Position numbers and translations under genes: made by a program
The notes under the pieces: generated by a model
Told to the model about the DNA's origin: nothing
What the model saw: the letters and a program-made list of their open reading frames with translations, nothing else
The model's database searches: none
DNA from: an uncultured Flavobacteriales bacterium
GTDB taxonomy: Bacteria > Bacteroidota > Bacteroidia > Flavobacteriales > Weeksellaceae
Assembly: GCA_937973555.1 (NCBI GenBank)
Contig: CALJKL010000002.1
Span: 1-64,000 of the forward strand
Direction: 5' to 3'
DNA: 64,000 bases
Part shown: one piece after another, positions 14,984 to 24,825 of the stretch
How the letters are laid out: every line of letters starts with the position of its first letter
How positions within the stretch are numbered: the first letter of the stretch is position 1

Positions 14984-17395
14984 TTAAAGTTTTATATTTA
15001 ATGTTTTCACTTTAGAAGAATTCCAGTCGAAATTGATTTTCAAAATTTTTCTTTCGGTATCAAAAACAAAAGGCACTTTTTTACTTTCTGTTTTTACCAA
15101 TTTTGGTGTAACTGAAGTATTATGAATGATAAATTCCAAATTTTTATGGGCCGCTGAAAAATGTTTTCCCAAATCATTTTTCAGTTCAAGAGTGATGCTT
15201 TTGCCATTTTGCTTAACATTGAATTTCATCAATTCAAATACCCCTTTTTCATAAGCATCTTTGGTTAAACCATCATCATTATAGACTTCAGTTTTGGAAT
15301 CCTTTATATTTTCATCAAAATAATAATGCAAAATAAGAGTGTTTCCATTATATTCTTTTGTAGACTGCATAGGTTTTGCCATCGGGATAATGGCTCCTCC
15401 TCTCACAAAAGTGGGAATTTTGTCTTCCTCTATCACAATTGTTTTGGTGCTTCCGCCTAAAATTTTCTCATCGGTATAGAAATTATACCAATTAGAATTT
15501 TTAGGAAAATAGACATCTTGCGTTGTCTGTTTAGGTTTCAAAATCGGAGAAATTAAAAAATCTTTGCCCCAAAAATAAGCGGTGTTATAAGTGTACAATT
15601 CTTTGTTTTCGGGTTCTTCGAAAAACAGAGGTCTCATCAAGGATGTACCGTTTCTATGATTTTCGAAAACCAAATTGTAATTGTAAGGAAGCAATGCATA
15701 GCGTAATTCTATGGCTTTTTTGGCTATATTTTTCGCTTTTTCGCTTCGGTAAACCGGTTCGCTGGGTACGTTTTCATCTGCGTGTGGTCGGTAAATCGGG
15801 TTGAAAACGCCATATTGTAACCAACGGGCATACAGTTCGTCGTCTTCATTTTTTCCTGCAAAACCTCCCAAATCACTGTGCATAAAGGCAATGCCCTGCA
15901 GACCCATCTGTAAAACAATATCCGGCTGACTTTGCAATCCTCCCCAGCTTCTGCTCACATCACCGCTCCATGGCACCAATCCATTTCTCTGAGCACCGCT
16001 ATAACCGGCTCTCATCAAAATAAAAGGACGTGCGTTAGGTGATTTTTCCGCAAAACTTTCTTTCACGAGTTTGGCCCAATCCATGCCGTAAATATTGTGC
16101 ACTTGGTCGCCGTTTTTACCGTTTCCATGAAGAATTTTTGAGGGATGAACTTCTGGCTCTCCCAAGTCTCCCCATATGCCGGTTACTCCTTGGCTTAACA
16201 AGTCTTTATAAATGTTTTTAAACCACGAATTTCCTTTTTTACTATAAATATCAATTAAACCGGTGTGCCCGAAATAGAAATCATACAAGAAGGGTTTTCC
16301 TTCGTCATTTTTGGCTAAAACATCTTGGTCTAATGCTTCCTGTAATCTAGTAGAAGTATTAATCACAAAGGGTTCTGTAATGAGAACCATTTCCACTTTT
16401 TCTTTGCGGAGTTCGTCAATCATTTGTTGAGGTTTCGGAAAATTGTCTTTGTCCCAAGCAAAATTCCCTAGCGTTCCTTGGATGTTTTTCCCGAACCAAT
16501 ATAAGTCTAGGATAATAGCATCCACAGGAATTTTCTCTGCTCTAAATTTTTGGATGGTTTCCAAAGTTTGTTGCTGGGAATGATAGCCAAATCTGCTCGA
16601 AAAATTACCCAAACTCCAACGAGGCAGCATGGGTTGCTTTCCTGTGAGGTCTGTATAATTTTTTACGACGTCTTCCCAAGAGTTACCGGAAATCACCTGA
16701 TATACTTTTCTTCCCGAAACGGTTTCATAGGTGAGAGAATTGTCTTTTTTGCTATCCAAATCAAGATAACCAATTGGGGCATTGTCAAAATGAATCAGAT
16801 ATTTCTTGCTCGAAACTACAATGGGTAATGTGAAATTAAGTAGTTCTGCCTTGGTTTCATAGCCGTAATGAGCACGGTTGTAGAGCATCAATCTGTTTCC
16901 TCTACGATTCATCCCAAGAGCTCTTGCGCCGCCTCCGTATAAAACTTCGTCTGATGAAAGATTAAAGTTAAGGGTTTCAAAATTTTGCGGATGACCATTG
17001 ATTTCCCCGTTTTCATAAGTTCCGTAACCGTTTTTTTCTGAAATTAACAATTCGTTATTCTTGTAATAAGAAATTTGAAAGGGTTTTTTTTGAATTTTAA
17101 CAGTGATTCCTGAAGTTTCAAGAGTAATGAAATTCCCCTTGTCAGAAATGTGCTGTTTTACATTTTCAGGAGAAAGGATAACGGCATGCGAAGCCTTATC
17201 CAAGGTCTCTCCCAATGGAATGAAAGCCGTTTCCACCATGTCAGAATTGTAGAATTTCAACTGATAAATCCCATCATTGACGGTAACTGTGGTAAGGTTG
17301 TTTTTGGAATCAATTTTCTCGAAAATTCTTTGACTATTCTGTGCAAAAAGGCTTACTGTAAAGAATAACAGCAAAATTCTGAAGACGTTTTTCAT
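14984..17395 (-). CDS. secreted GH31 alpha-glucosidase
   Basis: An 803-aa exported glycoside hydrolase with signal peptide MKNVFRILLLFFTVSLFAQ. An N-terminal beta domain (about 25-240) is followed by the GH31 (beta/alpha)8 barrel (about 250-600). The nucleophile Asp410 lies in GIWGDLGEPE and the acid/base Asp479 in PWSGDVSRSW. The aromatic ILDLYWFGKNIQG loop and C-terminal beta domains including a DUF5110-like region are also present. GH31 enzymes act on alpha-glucosidic or alpha-xylosidic bonds, and an alpha-glucan-derived oligosaccharide is the likely substrate. There is no T9SS tail, so a periplasmic location is likely. A weak TATCTTTA promoter element lies at 17423-17430. It may work with the T9SS-exported amylase at 19946. 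Confidence 0.92.
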   Translation of the reverse strand: MKNVFRILLLFFTVSLFAQNSQRIFEKIDSKNNLTTVTVNDGIYQLKFYNSDMVETAFIPLGETLDKASHAVILSPENVKQHISDKGNFITLETSGITVKIQKKPFQISYYKNNELLISEKNGYGTYENGEINGHPQNFETLNFNLSSDEVLYGGGARALGMNRRGNRLMLYNRAHYGYETKAELLNFTLPIVVSSKKYLIHFDNAPIGYLDLDSKKDNSLTYETVSGRKVYQVISGNSWEDVVKNYTDLTGKQPMLPRWSLGNFSSRFGYHSQQQTLETIQKFRAEKIPVDAIILDLYWFGKNIQGTLGNFAWDKDNFPKPQQMIDELRKEKVEMVLITEPFVINTSTRLQEALDQDVLAKNDEGKPFLYDFYFGHTGLIDIYSKKGNSWFKNIYKDLLSQGVTGIWGDLGEPEVHPSKILHGNGKNGDQVHNIYGMDWAKLVKESFAEKSPNARPFILMRAGYSGAQRNGLVPWSGDVSRSWGGLQSQPDIVLQMGLQGIAFMHSDLGGFAGKNEDDELYARWLQYGVFNPIYRPHADENVPSEPVYRSEKAKNIAKKAIELRYALLPYNYNLVFENHRNGTSLMRPLFFEEPENKELYTYNTAYFWGKDFLISPILKPKQTTQDVYFPKNSNWYNFYTDEKILGGSTKTIVIEEDKIPTFVRGGAIIPMAKPMQSTKEYNGNTLILHYYFDENIKDSKTEVYNDDGLTKDAYEKGVFELMKFNVKQNGKSITLELKNDLGKHFSAAHKNLEFIIHNTSVTPKLVKTESKKVPFVFDTERKILKINFDWNSSKVKTLNIKL

Positions 17396-17480
17396 TTCCT
17401 GAACTTTATTTTTTTTGGAACGTAAAGATAATGAAAACTGAAATGTGTTTCAGGTTACAGACGGGTATTTTTTTTGTTCT

Positions 17481-17488
17481 TATATTTG
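17481..17488 (+). promoter_or_regulatory. -7 promoter element (TATATTTG) of queD
   Basis: Exact TAnnTTTG match ending 4 nt before the queD ATG. It fixes the start and implies a leaderless transcript. Confidence 0.5.
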
Positions 17489-17492
17489 CATC

Positions 17493-17936
17493 ATGATACG
17501 CATTACCAAAATTTTCACTTTCGAGACGGCGCATGTATTGTATAATTACGATGGCAAATGCAAAAACATGCACGGCCATTCTTATAAACTTTTTGTGACT
17601 GTAAAAGGAACTCCTATTAACGACATCAATAACGTGAAAAACGGAATGGTGGTAGACTTTGGCGACATTAAGAAAATCGTGAAACAGGAGATAATTGACG
17701 TTTGGGATCACGCGGTTTTGTTGAATGCATTAACGCCTCATAAAGAATTGGGTGAAGATTTGACACAGAAAGGACATAAGGTAATTGAATGTAACTATCA
17801 GCCTACTTGCGAAAATATGCTGTATGACATTGCCGAAAAGATAAAAAAACATTTGCCTACTCATGTTCAGTTGGCGTATCTGAAACTTCACGAAACCGAA
17901 AATTCTTACGGAGAATGGTTTGCAGAAGAGAACTAA
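17493..17936 (+). CDS. queD: 6-carboxytetrahydropterin synthase-like protein
   Basis: About 147 aa, typical for the QueD/PTPS fold. QueD makes 6-carboxy-5,6,7,8-tetrahydropterin from 7,8-dihydroneopterin triphosphate in queuosine synthesis. Zn-binding and catalytic residues are visible: FETAHVLYNY, then DGKCKNMHGHSYKL (Cys plus HGH), a central WDHAVLL, and the C-terminal KLHETENSYGEW. The frame is open from 17445, but I chose the ATG at 17493 (MIRITKIFTFETAH) because it fits the family N-terminus and the promoter motif just before it. It heads a tight operon with lpxH (12 bp) and a LuxE-like gene. A pterin synthase with another product is possible. Confidence 0.9.
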   Translation: MIRITKIFTFETAHVLYNYDGKCKNMHGHSYKLFVTVKGTPINDINNVKNGMVVDFGDIKKIVKQEIIDVWDHAVLLNALTPHKELGEDLTQKGHKVIECNYQPTCENMLYDIAEKIKKHLPTHVQLAYLKLHETENSYGEWFAEEN

Positions 17937-17948
17937 TGATCTTCAAAA

Positions 17949-18713
17949 ATGAAAATAGCATTACAGCCCAATAAAAAGATATATTTCGCTTCTGACCAGC
18001 ATTTCGGGGCGCCAACTCCAGAAAAGAGCAAGCCCAGAGAAGCCAGATTTTTGGCATGGCTTGAAGAAATCAAACAAGACGCACAGGTTTTGTTTTTGAT
18101 GGGTGATTTATTTGATTTTTGGCATGAATGGAAACATGTAGTCCCAAAAGGATATGTAAGGATTCTGGGGAAACTGGCGGAGCTTAAAGACAGCGGCATC
18201 GATATTTATTTCTTTGTGGGCAATCACGATTTGTGGATGAAGGATTATTTGGAAAAGGAAATTGGGATACCTGTTTTCTTTGAAAAACAATACTTTGAAA
18301 TTGCCGGTAAGCAGTTTCTTTTGGCACATGGCGATGGGCTGGGGCCAGGTGACAAAGGCTATAAAAGAATGAAGAAACTTTTTACCAATCCATTGGCACA
18401 ATGGGCATTCAGATGGCTGCATCCGGATATTGCGATGAAGGTTGCCGTTTATTTTTCTACCAAAAACAAGATGATTTCCGGCGCTGAAGATGTGAAGTTT
18501 CTCGGGGAAGATAAAGAGTTTCTCATTTTATACTCGAAAGATAAACTACAATCAGAAAATATAGATTATTTCGTATACGGACACCGTCATTTGCCAATGA
18601 TTATTGATTTGGAAAAAGGAGCCAAACACATCAATCTGGGAGACTGGATTTCTTATTTTACCTTTGGTGTTTTTGATGGGGAGGAATTTAAGATTGAAGA
18701 ATACAAAAAATAG
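17949..18713 (+). CDS. lpxH: UDP-2,3-diacylglucosamine diphosphatase
   Basis: Hydrolyses UDP-2,3-diacylglucosamine to lipid X and UMP, a step of lipid A synthesis at the inner face of the membrane. The 254-aa calcineurin-like phosphoesterase shows the metal motifs in order: ASDQHFG (DxH), LMGDLFDFWHEW (GDxxD), FFVGNHDLWM (GNHD), LLAHGDGLGPGDKGYK and the C-terminal YGHRHLPM (GHxH). The loop GDGLGPGDKGYKR is typical of the Bacteroidota LpxH form. It is the middle gene of the queD-lpxH-luxE-like unit. Confidence 0.92.
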   Translation: MKIALQPNKKIYFASDQHFGAPTPEKSKPREARFLAWLEEIKQDAQVLFLMGDLFDFWHEWKHVVPKGYVRILGKLAELKDSGIDIYFFVGNHDLWMKDYLEKEIGIPVFFEKQYFEIAGKQFLLAHGDGLGPGDKGYKRMKKLFTNPLAQWAFRWLHPDIAMKVAVYFSTKNKMISGAEDVKFLGEDKEFLILYSKDKLQSENIDYFVYGHRHLPMIIDLEKGAKHINLGDWISYFTFGVFDGEEFKIEEYKK

Positions 18714-18716
18714 ATT

Positions 18717-19721
18717 TTGAATGACATTTTTCAAATAAAGACAGAAGCAGATTTCCAGGCAGCTTGTTTGGAAACCTTTCGTTATCAGTATGAAAATGTA
18801 GAAGTTTATCGAAAATTTGTAGACTATCTCAACATCAATCCTTCAACAATAAAAGACATCAAAGATGTCCCGTTTTTGCCGATAGAGATGTTCAAAAACC
18901 ATACGGTTTTGGATAAAACAGCGAAAGCGGAACGCTTTTTTCAAAGTTCCGGAACGACTCAAATTCAGACACTTTCCAAACATTGGATTGCTGATTTTAG
19001 CCTGTATGAAGAAAGCATTTACAGAAGTTTTGAGCAGTTTATAGGAAAACCTGAAGATTTTGTTTTTCTGGGTCTTTTGCCAAGTTATTTGGAAAGAGAG
19101 AATTCATCACTCATCTATATGGTGAATTATCTAATGCAGAAGTCTGCAAAGCCCGAAAACGGCTATTATCTCTACAATCATCAAGAACTTTTCGAGGTTT
19201 TACAAAAACTTTCAAAAGAAAATAAAAAAGTAATCCTCTTTGGTGTTTCTTTCGCTTTGTTGGATTTTCTGGATCATCATTATGATTTTACAAGTGTGCA
19301 GTTTAGCGATTTAACCATTATAGAAACCGGCGGCATGAAAGGCAGAAAAGAGGAAATGACCAAAGATGAGTTGTTAAAAATACTGCAAGAAGGCTTCAAT
19401 ACTGAGAAAATTTTCTCTGAATATTCTATGACGGAATTGCTGTCTCAAGCTTATTCTATCGGCGAAAACGAATACAAATGCCCAAGCTGGATGCGCATTC
19501 TAATCCGCAATACCGAAGATCCTTTTTCTTATATGGAAGAAGGTAGAACAGGCGCTATCAATATTATAGACTTGGCCAACCGACATAGTTGCAGTTTTAT
19601 TGCCACCCAAGATTTGGGGAAGATCATAACGGCTGAAAATGTTTTTTTTGAACAAAAATTTCAGGTATTGGGAAGGATAGACCACTCTGATATCAGAGGC
19701 TGCAGTCTATTAGTTTCTTAA
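18717..19721 (+). CDS. LuxE-family acyl-protein synthetase/acyltransferase-like protein
   Basis: A 334-aa adenylate-forming protein of the LuxE/acyl-protein synthetase family. The signature FFQSSGTTQIQT (about 75-86) is the P-loop-like SSGTT nucleotide motif, and IIETGGMKGRKEEM and YSMTELLSQAYS fit the AMP-binding fold. LuxE activates fatty acids with ATP in bioluminescence, but here there are no other lux genes. It probably activates an unknown acyl or carboxylic substrate. No in-frame ATG fits, so I use TTG at 18717, which begins 3 bp after the lpxH stop and gives the expected N-terminus. It is the last gene of this operon, and coupling to cell-envelope synthesis is speculation. Confidence 0.78.
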   Translation: MNDIFQIKTEADFQAACLETFRYQYENVEVYRKFVDYLNINPSTIKDIKDVPFLPIEMFKNHTVLDKTAKAERFFQSSGTTQIQTLSKHWIADFSLYEESIYRSFEQFIGKPEDFVFLGLLPSYLERENSSLIYMVNYLMQKSAKPENGYYLYNHQELFEVLQKLSKENKKVILFGVSFALLDFLDHHYDFTSVQFSDLTIIETGGMKGRKEEMTKDELLKILQEGFNTEKIFSEYSMTELLSQAYSIGENEYKCPSWMRILIRNTEDPFSYMEEGRTGAINIIDLANRHSCSFIATQDLGKIITAENVFFEQKFQVLGRIDHSDIRGCSLLVS

Positions 19722-19945
19722 TAAAAAAATCCAGCATTTCTGCAGGAATTCTCTCAACAATAAATTTAAATATAGGCTTGTTTTTTTTGAAGCATTGTCA
19801 GTAATCTTGTATTAATGACGAAATACAAGCCATAATGTACAGAATAATAATAATTTTTTAAGATAAATTTCACCAAAAATCATAATTATTCATTGAAAAT
19901 TTAATTATGTTTTACATATATTTACCGCTGTGAAAAACGTGTAAA

Positions 19946-22129
19946 ATGAAATACAAAATTTTAGTTATACTGGCATTTTTAATCAGTGGTGTCGGTATAA
20001 AAGCGCAGGATTATCTAGACGATATCATGCTTCAATCTTTTGGGTGGGATGAATACGCCCAAACCAGAGTTTCTTCCGAAGGTGGATTATATGAGTTTTA
20101 TAATGCCAGAGCTGGTAATCTAAAGGCATTGGGAATAGATATGATTTGGCTTCCGCCACCAAGTGCTTCTACAGGAGGCAATGGCTATTTTCCAACAGAA
20201 TTGTATAATTTTTCCAGTACATCTTGGGGTACAGAAAATCAGTTAAAAAAAATGTTGACTACCATGAATTCCAGAGGGATATATCCCATAGCAGATGTAG
20301 TGGTAAATCATAGAAGTGGTACTACCAGTTGGGTAGATTTTACGAATCCAACTTGGGATTGCAGTACTATTTGTAGTAATGATGAAGCATCAAATGCTTC
20401 ATATACAGGTTGCAGGCCTTCTGGAGCATTGGATACCGGTGAAGGATTTTCGGGTTCCAGAGATTTGGATCATACCAATCCCATAGTTCAGAATGGGGTA
20501 AAAGACTATTTAAGCAAATTAAAAACATTAGGATATAAAGGATGGAGATTTGATTTTGCCAAAGGTTTTGCGCCAACATATTTTGGGCAATATATTCAGG
20601 CCAGTCAGCCTTATTATTCTGTAGGTGAATATTGGGATTCTAATGTAAGCTTTATAAAAGGCTGGATAGATGGCACATACGCCAGCAATGCAAATATTTC
20701 TGGTGCTTTTGATTTTCCTTTGTATTATACTTTATCAAGTATATTGGTAAATAATGGCTCTCAATTAGCTACAAATAATTTTTCTGCTTTAAATGCTTCT
20801 GGCAATATGGCAGGATTGGCAGGTCAGTTTGGGTATGCTGGTAAATCGGTAACTTTTGTAGACAATCATGATAGTTTTGTGCTGGGTTCAGCTTTTTCAG
20901 GTTCAAATATTATGAGAGCTTATGCATATATTTTAACTCATCCGGGTATCCCATGTATATTTGCCCCACATTATTATGGTGGTGTCTATTCCAAAGATGG
21001 GGTTTCTAAAACATTCTCTAGTTACTCTACATATATTAATAAATTAATGGCCATTAGAAAAGCTACAGGGATTAATGCATATAGTTCTGTAACTATAGAT
21101 AAATCGCAAGCAGCTTTATATGCTGCTTATATTAAAGCTAATGCTACTGATGTAGATCCTGTATTGGCAATAAGAATTGATCTTAATGGAGATAGCAATT
21201 GGGTTCCTTCAGGATCTGGGTGGACAGCAGTTGAATCGCGAAATGATTATACTATTTGGACAAAAACTGCAATAAATGTAGCTCCCGTAATTAATATTAA
21301 TACTCCTAGTAACACTTTTGCAACGGGTGCTAATGTTTCCGTAAGTATTACGGCTTCTGATGATAGCGGTGTAGCGCCTGAAATAAGATATACCACAGAT
21401 GGGTCTGATCCTACATCATCATCTACAAGATATACTTCTGCATTTAATGTTTCTAGCAATACGGTGGTGAAGGCAATTGCTATTGATAATCAGGGACTAG
21501 GTTCTGGTGTTGTAGAAAGAACATATAACTTTTCTACCCCACTTGTAATCCGTTTCAAACCTCCAACCAGCACACCCAACTGGCCATCTCCAAAAATTCA
21601 TTATTGGAATGCTAGTCCTTCCGGGAATTTAGCTGCTTCTGTATGGGATACCCCGATAGATATGACTGCGGACACCTCTAATCCGGGCTGGTTTAAATAT
21701 AATTTTTTCAATATTACCCAAGTAAGTTTCCTTTTCAGAAATGGGAGTTCTACCGGAACTTTAGGACTTACACAGACTGGAGATATTTTAAATGTAAGCC
21801 AAGACAGTTGGTATGAATGGGATTCTACAAGTACTACATATGTAAAACAAGTAAATTTAGGAACAGAAGATGTAAATCAAAATCCAGAAAGTAATTTGGA
21901 GGTTTTGCAAAATCCTGTTACCAACGGTTTGGCAAATGTAAAATATAGAAATGCCAAAAATGGAACTCTATTTATCTATGACATGACGGGCAAACTGCTT
22001 TCTTCACAGAAAATGAAATTCTCTTCTGGAGAAGAAACCATCAATGTTTCTAACTTGCAAAGTGGAGTTTATATGTTGATGTTAAAATCCGATCAAGGAA
22101 CTGCAACAACAAAATTAATGGTAAAATAA
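19946..22129 (+). CDS. T9SS-exported GH13 alpha-amylase with starch-binding module
   Basis: A 727-aa secreted alpha-amylase that hydrolyses internal alpha-1,4 bonds of starch or glycogen. Signal peptide about 1-20. The GH13 barrel (about 22-420) shows the four conserved regions: DVVVNH (117-122), GWRFDFAK with nucleophile Asp203, YYSVGEYWDS with acid/base Glu228, and FVDNHDS with Asp309. A chitobiase-type beta domain follows (about 455-530, DDSGVAPEIRYTTDGSDPTS), then a CBM26-like starch-binding module (about 535-640, PKIHYWNASPSG). A type A T9SS sorting tail ends the protein (about 650-727, ending TATTKLMVK). It would be secreted or surface-attached. A TATATTTA element at 19917 with TTG at 19893 is a candidate promoter. 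Confidence 0.94.
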   Translation: MKYKILVILAFLISGVGIKAQDYLDDIMLQSFGWDEYAQTRVSSEGGLYEFYNARAGNLKALGIDMIWLPPPSASTGGNGYFPTELYNFSSTSWGTENQLKKMLTTMNSRGIYPIADVVVNHRSGTTSWVDFTNPTWDCSTICSNDEASNASYTGCRPSGALDTGEGFSGSRDLDHTNPIVQNGVKDYLSKLKTLGYKGWRFDFAKGFAPTYFGQYIQASQPYYSVGEYWDSNVSFIKGWIDGTYASNANISGAFDFPLYYTLSSILVNNGSQLATNNFSALNASGNMAGLAGQFGYAGKSVTFVDNHDSFVLGSAFSGSNIMRAYAYILTHPGIPCIFAPHYYGGVYSKDGVSKTFSSYSTYINKLMAIRKATGINAYSSVTIDKSQAALYAAYIKANATDVDPVLAIRIDLNGDSNWVPSGSGWTAVESRNDYTIWTKTAINVAPVININTPSNTFATGANVSVSITASDDSGVAPEIRYTTDGSDPTSSSTRYTSAFNVSSNTVVKAIAIDNQGLGSGVVERTYNFSTPLVIRFKPPTSTPNWPSPKIHYWNASPSGNLAASVWDTPIDMTADTSNPGWFKYNFFNITQVSFLFRNGSSTGTLGLTQTGDILNVSQDSWYEWDSTSTTYVKQVNLGTEDVNQNPESNLEVLQNPVTNGLANVKYRNAKNGTLFIYDMTGKLLSSQKMKFSSGEETINVSNLQSGVYMLMLKSDQGTATTKLMVK

Positions 22130-22154
22130 TTGATTACTTAATTACTTAATTGAA

Positions 22155-22185
22155 TAAAGGCTGACTAAAACTCAAGTCAGCCTTT
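22155..22185 (+). terminator. hairpin after the amylase gene
   Basis: Stem AAAGGCTGACT / AGTCAGCCTTT with loop AAAACTCA and a short AT-rich tail. Probable terminator of the amylase mRNA. Confidence 0.65.
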
Positions 22186-22205
22186 AAATTTTTTAGTTTA
22201 ATCAT

Positions 22206-22241
22206 CAAAAAACCTTCCTGAAACTTCAGGAAGGTTTTTTT
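22206..22241. terminator. bidirectional intrinsic terminator
   Basis: Stem AAAAAACCTTCCTGAA / TTCAGGAAGGTTTTTT with A and T runs on both sides. It can serve the amylase (+) and the pfkA-gap operon (-). Confidence 0.85.
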
Positions 22242-22261
22242 ATCTGATTTCTGTTAAAATA

Positions 22262-23281
<1,020 letters not shown>

Positions 23282-23291
23282 TTAATAATAA

Positions 23292-24278
23292 TTACATCGC
23301 CAAGATTTCAGAAATCTGTAATAAATCTTGGTTTATTTCATTGTGTTTTTTAATAGCGTCTTCTATTGGGGTAAACACCAAATCATTAGATCTAATGCCT
23401 GCCATTACATTGGTGAGTCCCTTCATTAGTCCTACTACAGCACCATATCCCATTCTGCTGGCCAACACCCTGTCTGCACAGCTTGGTGCGCCTCCTCTTT
23501 GGATGTGTCCTAAGATAGAAACTCTGATGTCATAATCTGGAAACCTTTTTTTGGTTTGTTCTGCAAGGTCATAAGTTGAAGCCAATCGTTCTCCTTCTGC
23601 CACGATAACAATACTGGATGTTTTTCCTCTTTTTTGGGCCTTTTCAAACGTGTCAAAAAGATCTTCCATACTGTCTTTTCTTTCAGGAATTAAAATGTCC
23701 AAAGCACCAGAAGCTATACCACTGTTAAGTGCAATAAAGCCAGCATCTCTACCCATTACTTCTATAAAGAAAACCCTGTTATGAGAAGTAGCCGTGTCTC
23801 TAATTTTATCTATGGCTTCCATAGCGGTATTAAGTGCGGTATCGTACCCAATAGTAAAATCGGTACCGAAAATATCATTGTCAATAGTTCCTGGTACGCC
23901 GATTACCTTGATGCCAAATTCTTCTGCAAAGATCTTAGCACCGGTAAAAGTACCGTCTCCACCAATACATACAAGGGCATCTATTTCATGAGCTATGCAT
24001 TGGTCATAAGCCTTTTTTCTTCCTTCTGGCGTTCTGAATTCTGTAGAACGTGCCGAACGAAGAATGGTACCACCCAGATTGATGATGTTATTTACAGAAC
24101 GGGCACCCATCTTTATAACGTTTCCTTCTATAAGCCCGGTATATCCTCCACGGATACCAACACAGTCTAATTTGTAATAATTAGCTGTTCTTACAACCGC
24201 TCTAATCGCTGCATTCATTCCTGGAGCATCTCCGCCAGAAGTTAGGACACCGATTTTTTTCAAACTTGCATTCCCCAT
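23292..24278 (-). CDS. pfkA: ATP-dependent 6-phosphofructokinase
   Basis: Phosphorylates fructose-6-phosphate to fructose-1,6-bisphosphate. At 328 aa it has the standard bacterial length. Motifs: VLTSGGDAPGMNAAIRAVV (about 11-29), the nucleotide site GGDGTFTGA, the catalytic GTIDNDI, the substrate loop EVMGRDAGFIAL and the later LGHIQRGGAPS. The Gly in GGDGTF favours ATP over pyrophosphate as phosphate donor. It is the first gene of pfkA-gap, with a TAACTTTG -7 element at 24298-24305 (minus) about 19 nt before the start. Confidence 0.97.
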   Translation of the reverse strand: MGNASLKKIGVLTSGGDAPGMNAAIRAVVRTANYYKLDCVGIRGGYTGLIEGNVIKMGARSVNNIINLGGTILRSARSTEFRTPEGRKKAYDQCIAHEIDALVCIGGDGTFTGAKIFAEEFGIKVIGVPGTIDNDIFGTDFTIGYDTALNTAMEAIDKIRDTATSHNRVFFIEVMGRDAGFIALNSGIASGALDILIPERKDSMEDLFDTFEKAQKRGKTSSIVIVAEGERLASTYDLAEQTKKRFPDYDIRVSILGHIQRGGAPSCADRVLASRMGYGAVVGLMKGLTNVMAGIRSNDLVFTPIEDAIKKHNEINQDLLQISEILAM

Positions 24279-24297
24279 ATTTTTTTAATTTGACATG

Positions 24298-24305
24298 CAA
24301 AGTTA
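24298..24305 (-). promoter_or_regulatory. -7 promoter element (TAACTTTG) of pfkA-gap
   Basis: Exact TAnnTTTG on the minus strand, 19 nt from the pfkA start. Confidence 0.55.
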
Positions 24306-24375
24306 AGAAAATATAAGAAATCATAGGTCATGTTTTTGGTCATATTTGATAATTGGTAAAACCGAAAATTATTTT

Positions 24376-24383
24376 TATTTTTG
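24376..24383 (+). promoter_or_regulatory. -7 promoter element (TATTTTTG)
   Basis: Exact TAnnTTTG ending 5 nt before the ATG at 24389. It fixes that start and suggests a leaderless transcript. Confidence 0.5.
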
Positions 24384-24388
24384 TGAAA

Positions 24389-24742
24389 ATGAGCAAAAAA
24401 AGAAATACGAAAAAAAGAATTTTAGCATCACTTTTGGCAAGTGTATATCTTTTTTCTGTAATGTTTTCGGGATTTTTTCATACCCATACCAATAATTACA
24501 AAGAAGACCTGATTTTTGTAAAAAATACACCCGAGTCTTCAAAAATTGTAAATTTTGGTGGAACGGACGATTGTTTTTCTTTACACTTTTTCAATGCAGG
24601 CATCGGAATTTTGGCATCTGAAAATAATTTTCAGCCTCTTTTTATTAAGATTTTCTCAAATCAGAATTTTGTATTCCGATTTTTTACTTCGGCAAAAAAC
24701 ATTCGTTTTTTTTTACTGAGAGCACCTCCGGTTTTTATTTAG
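24389..24742 (+). CDS. small membrane-anchored protein upstream of a TonB receptor
   Basis: About 117 aa. A basic N-terminus (MSKKRNTKKR) and one hydrophobic segment (about 11-30, ILASLLASVYLFSVMFSGF) are followed at once by HTHTNNY. Further features are DDCFSLHFFNAG and the C-terminal FFLLRAPPVFI. Short proteins with a His motif after the membrane segment and an R-x-P-P tail often precede metal- or heme-linked TonB receptors in Bacteroidota and resemble DUF2946-type proteins. This points to metal handling but is only inference. The frame is open from 24353, but the promoter motif favours the ATG at 24389. The TonB receptor starts 83 bp downstream and may be co-transcribed. Confidence 0.7.
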   Translation: MSKKRNTKKRILASLLASVYLFSVMFSGFFHTHTNNYKEDLIFVKNTPESSKIVNFGGTDDCFSLHFFNAGIGILASENNFQPLFIKIFSNQNFVFRFFTSAKNIRFFLLRAPPVFI

Positions 24743-24825
24743 AATTTAAAAATTAATTACGAATTTGTGTTGCTTTGGTAAGTATTCTCCCAAGTTAGAC
24801 ACTCTCATTCTAAATAAACAAAACC

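Noticed and set aside
19722..19945. TATAGGCTTGT / ACAAGCCATA arms in the gap before the amylase
   Set aside because: The loop is over 40 nt and the arms have an indel; too weak to call a structured element.
23781..24170. Open frames opposite pfkA
   Set aside because: pfkA is certain on the other strand, and these frames show no recognisable domain.
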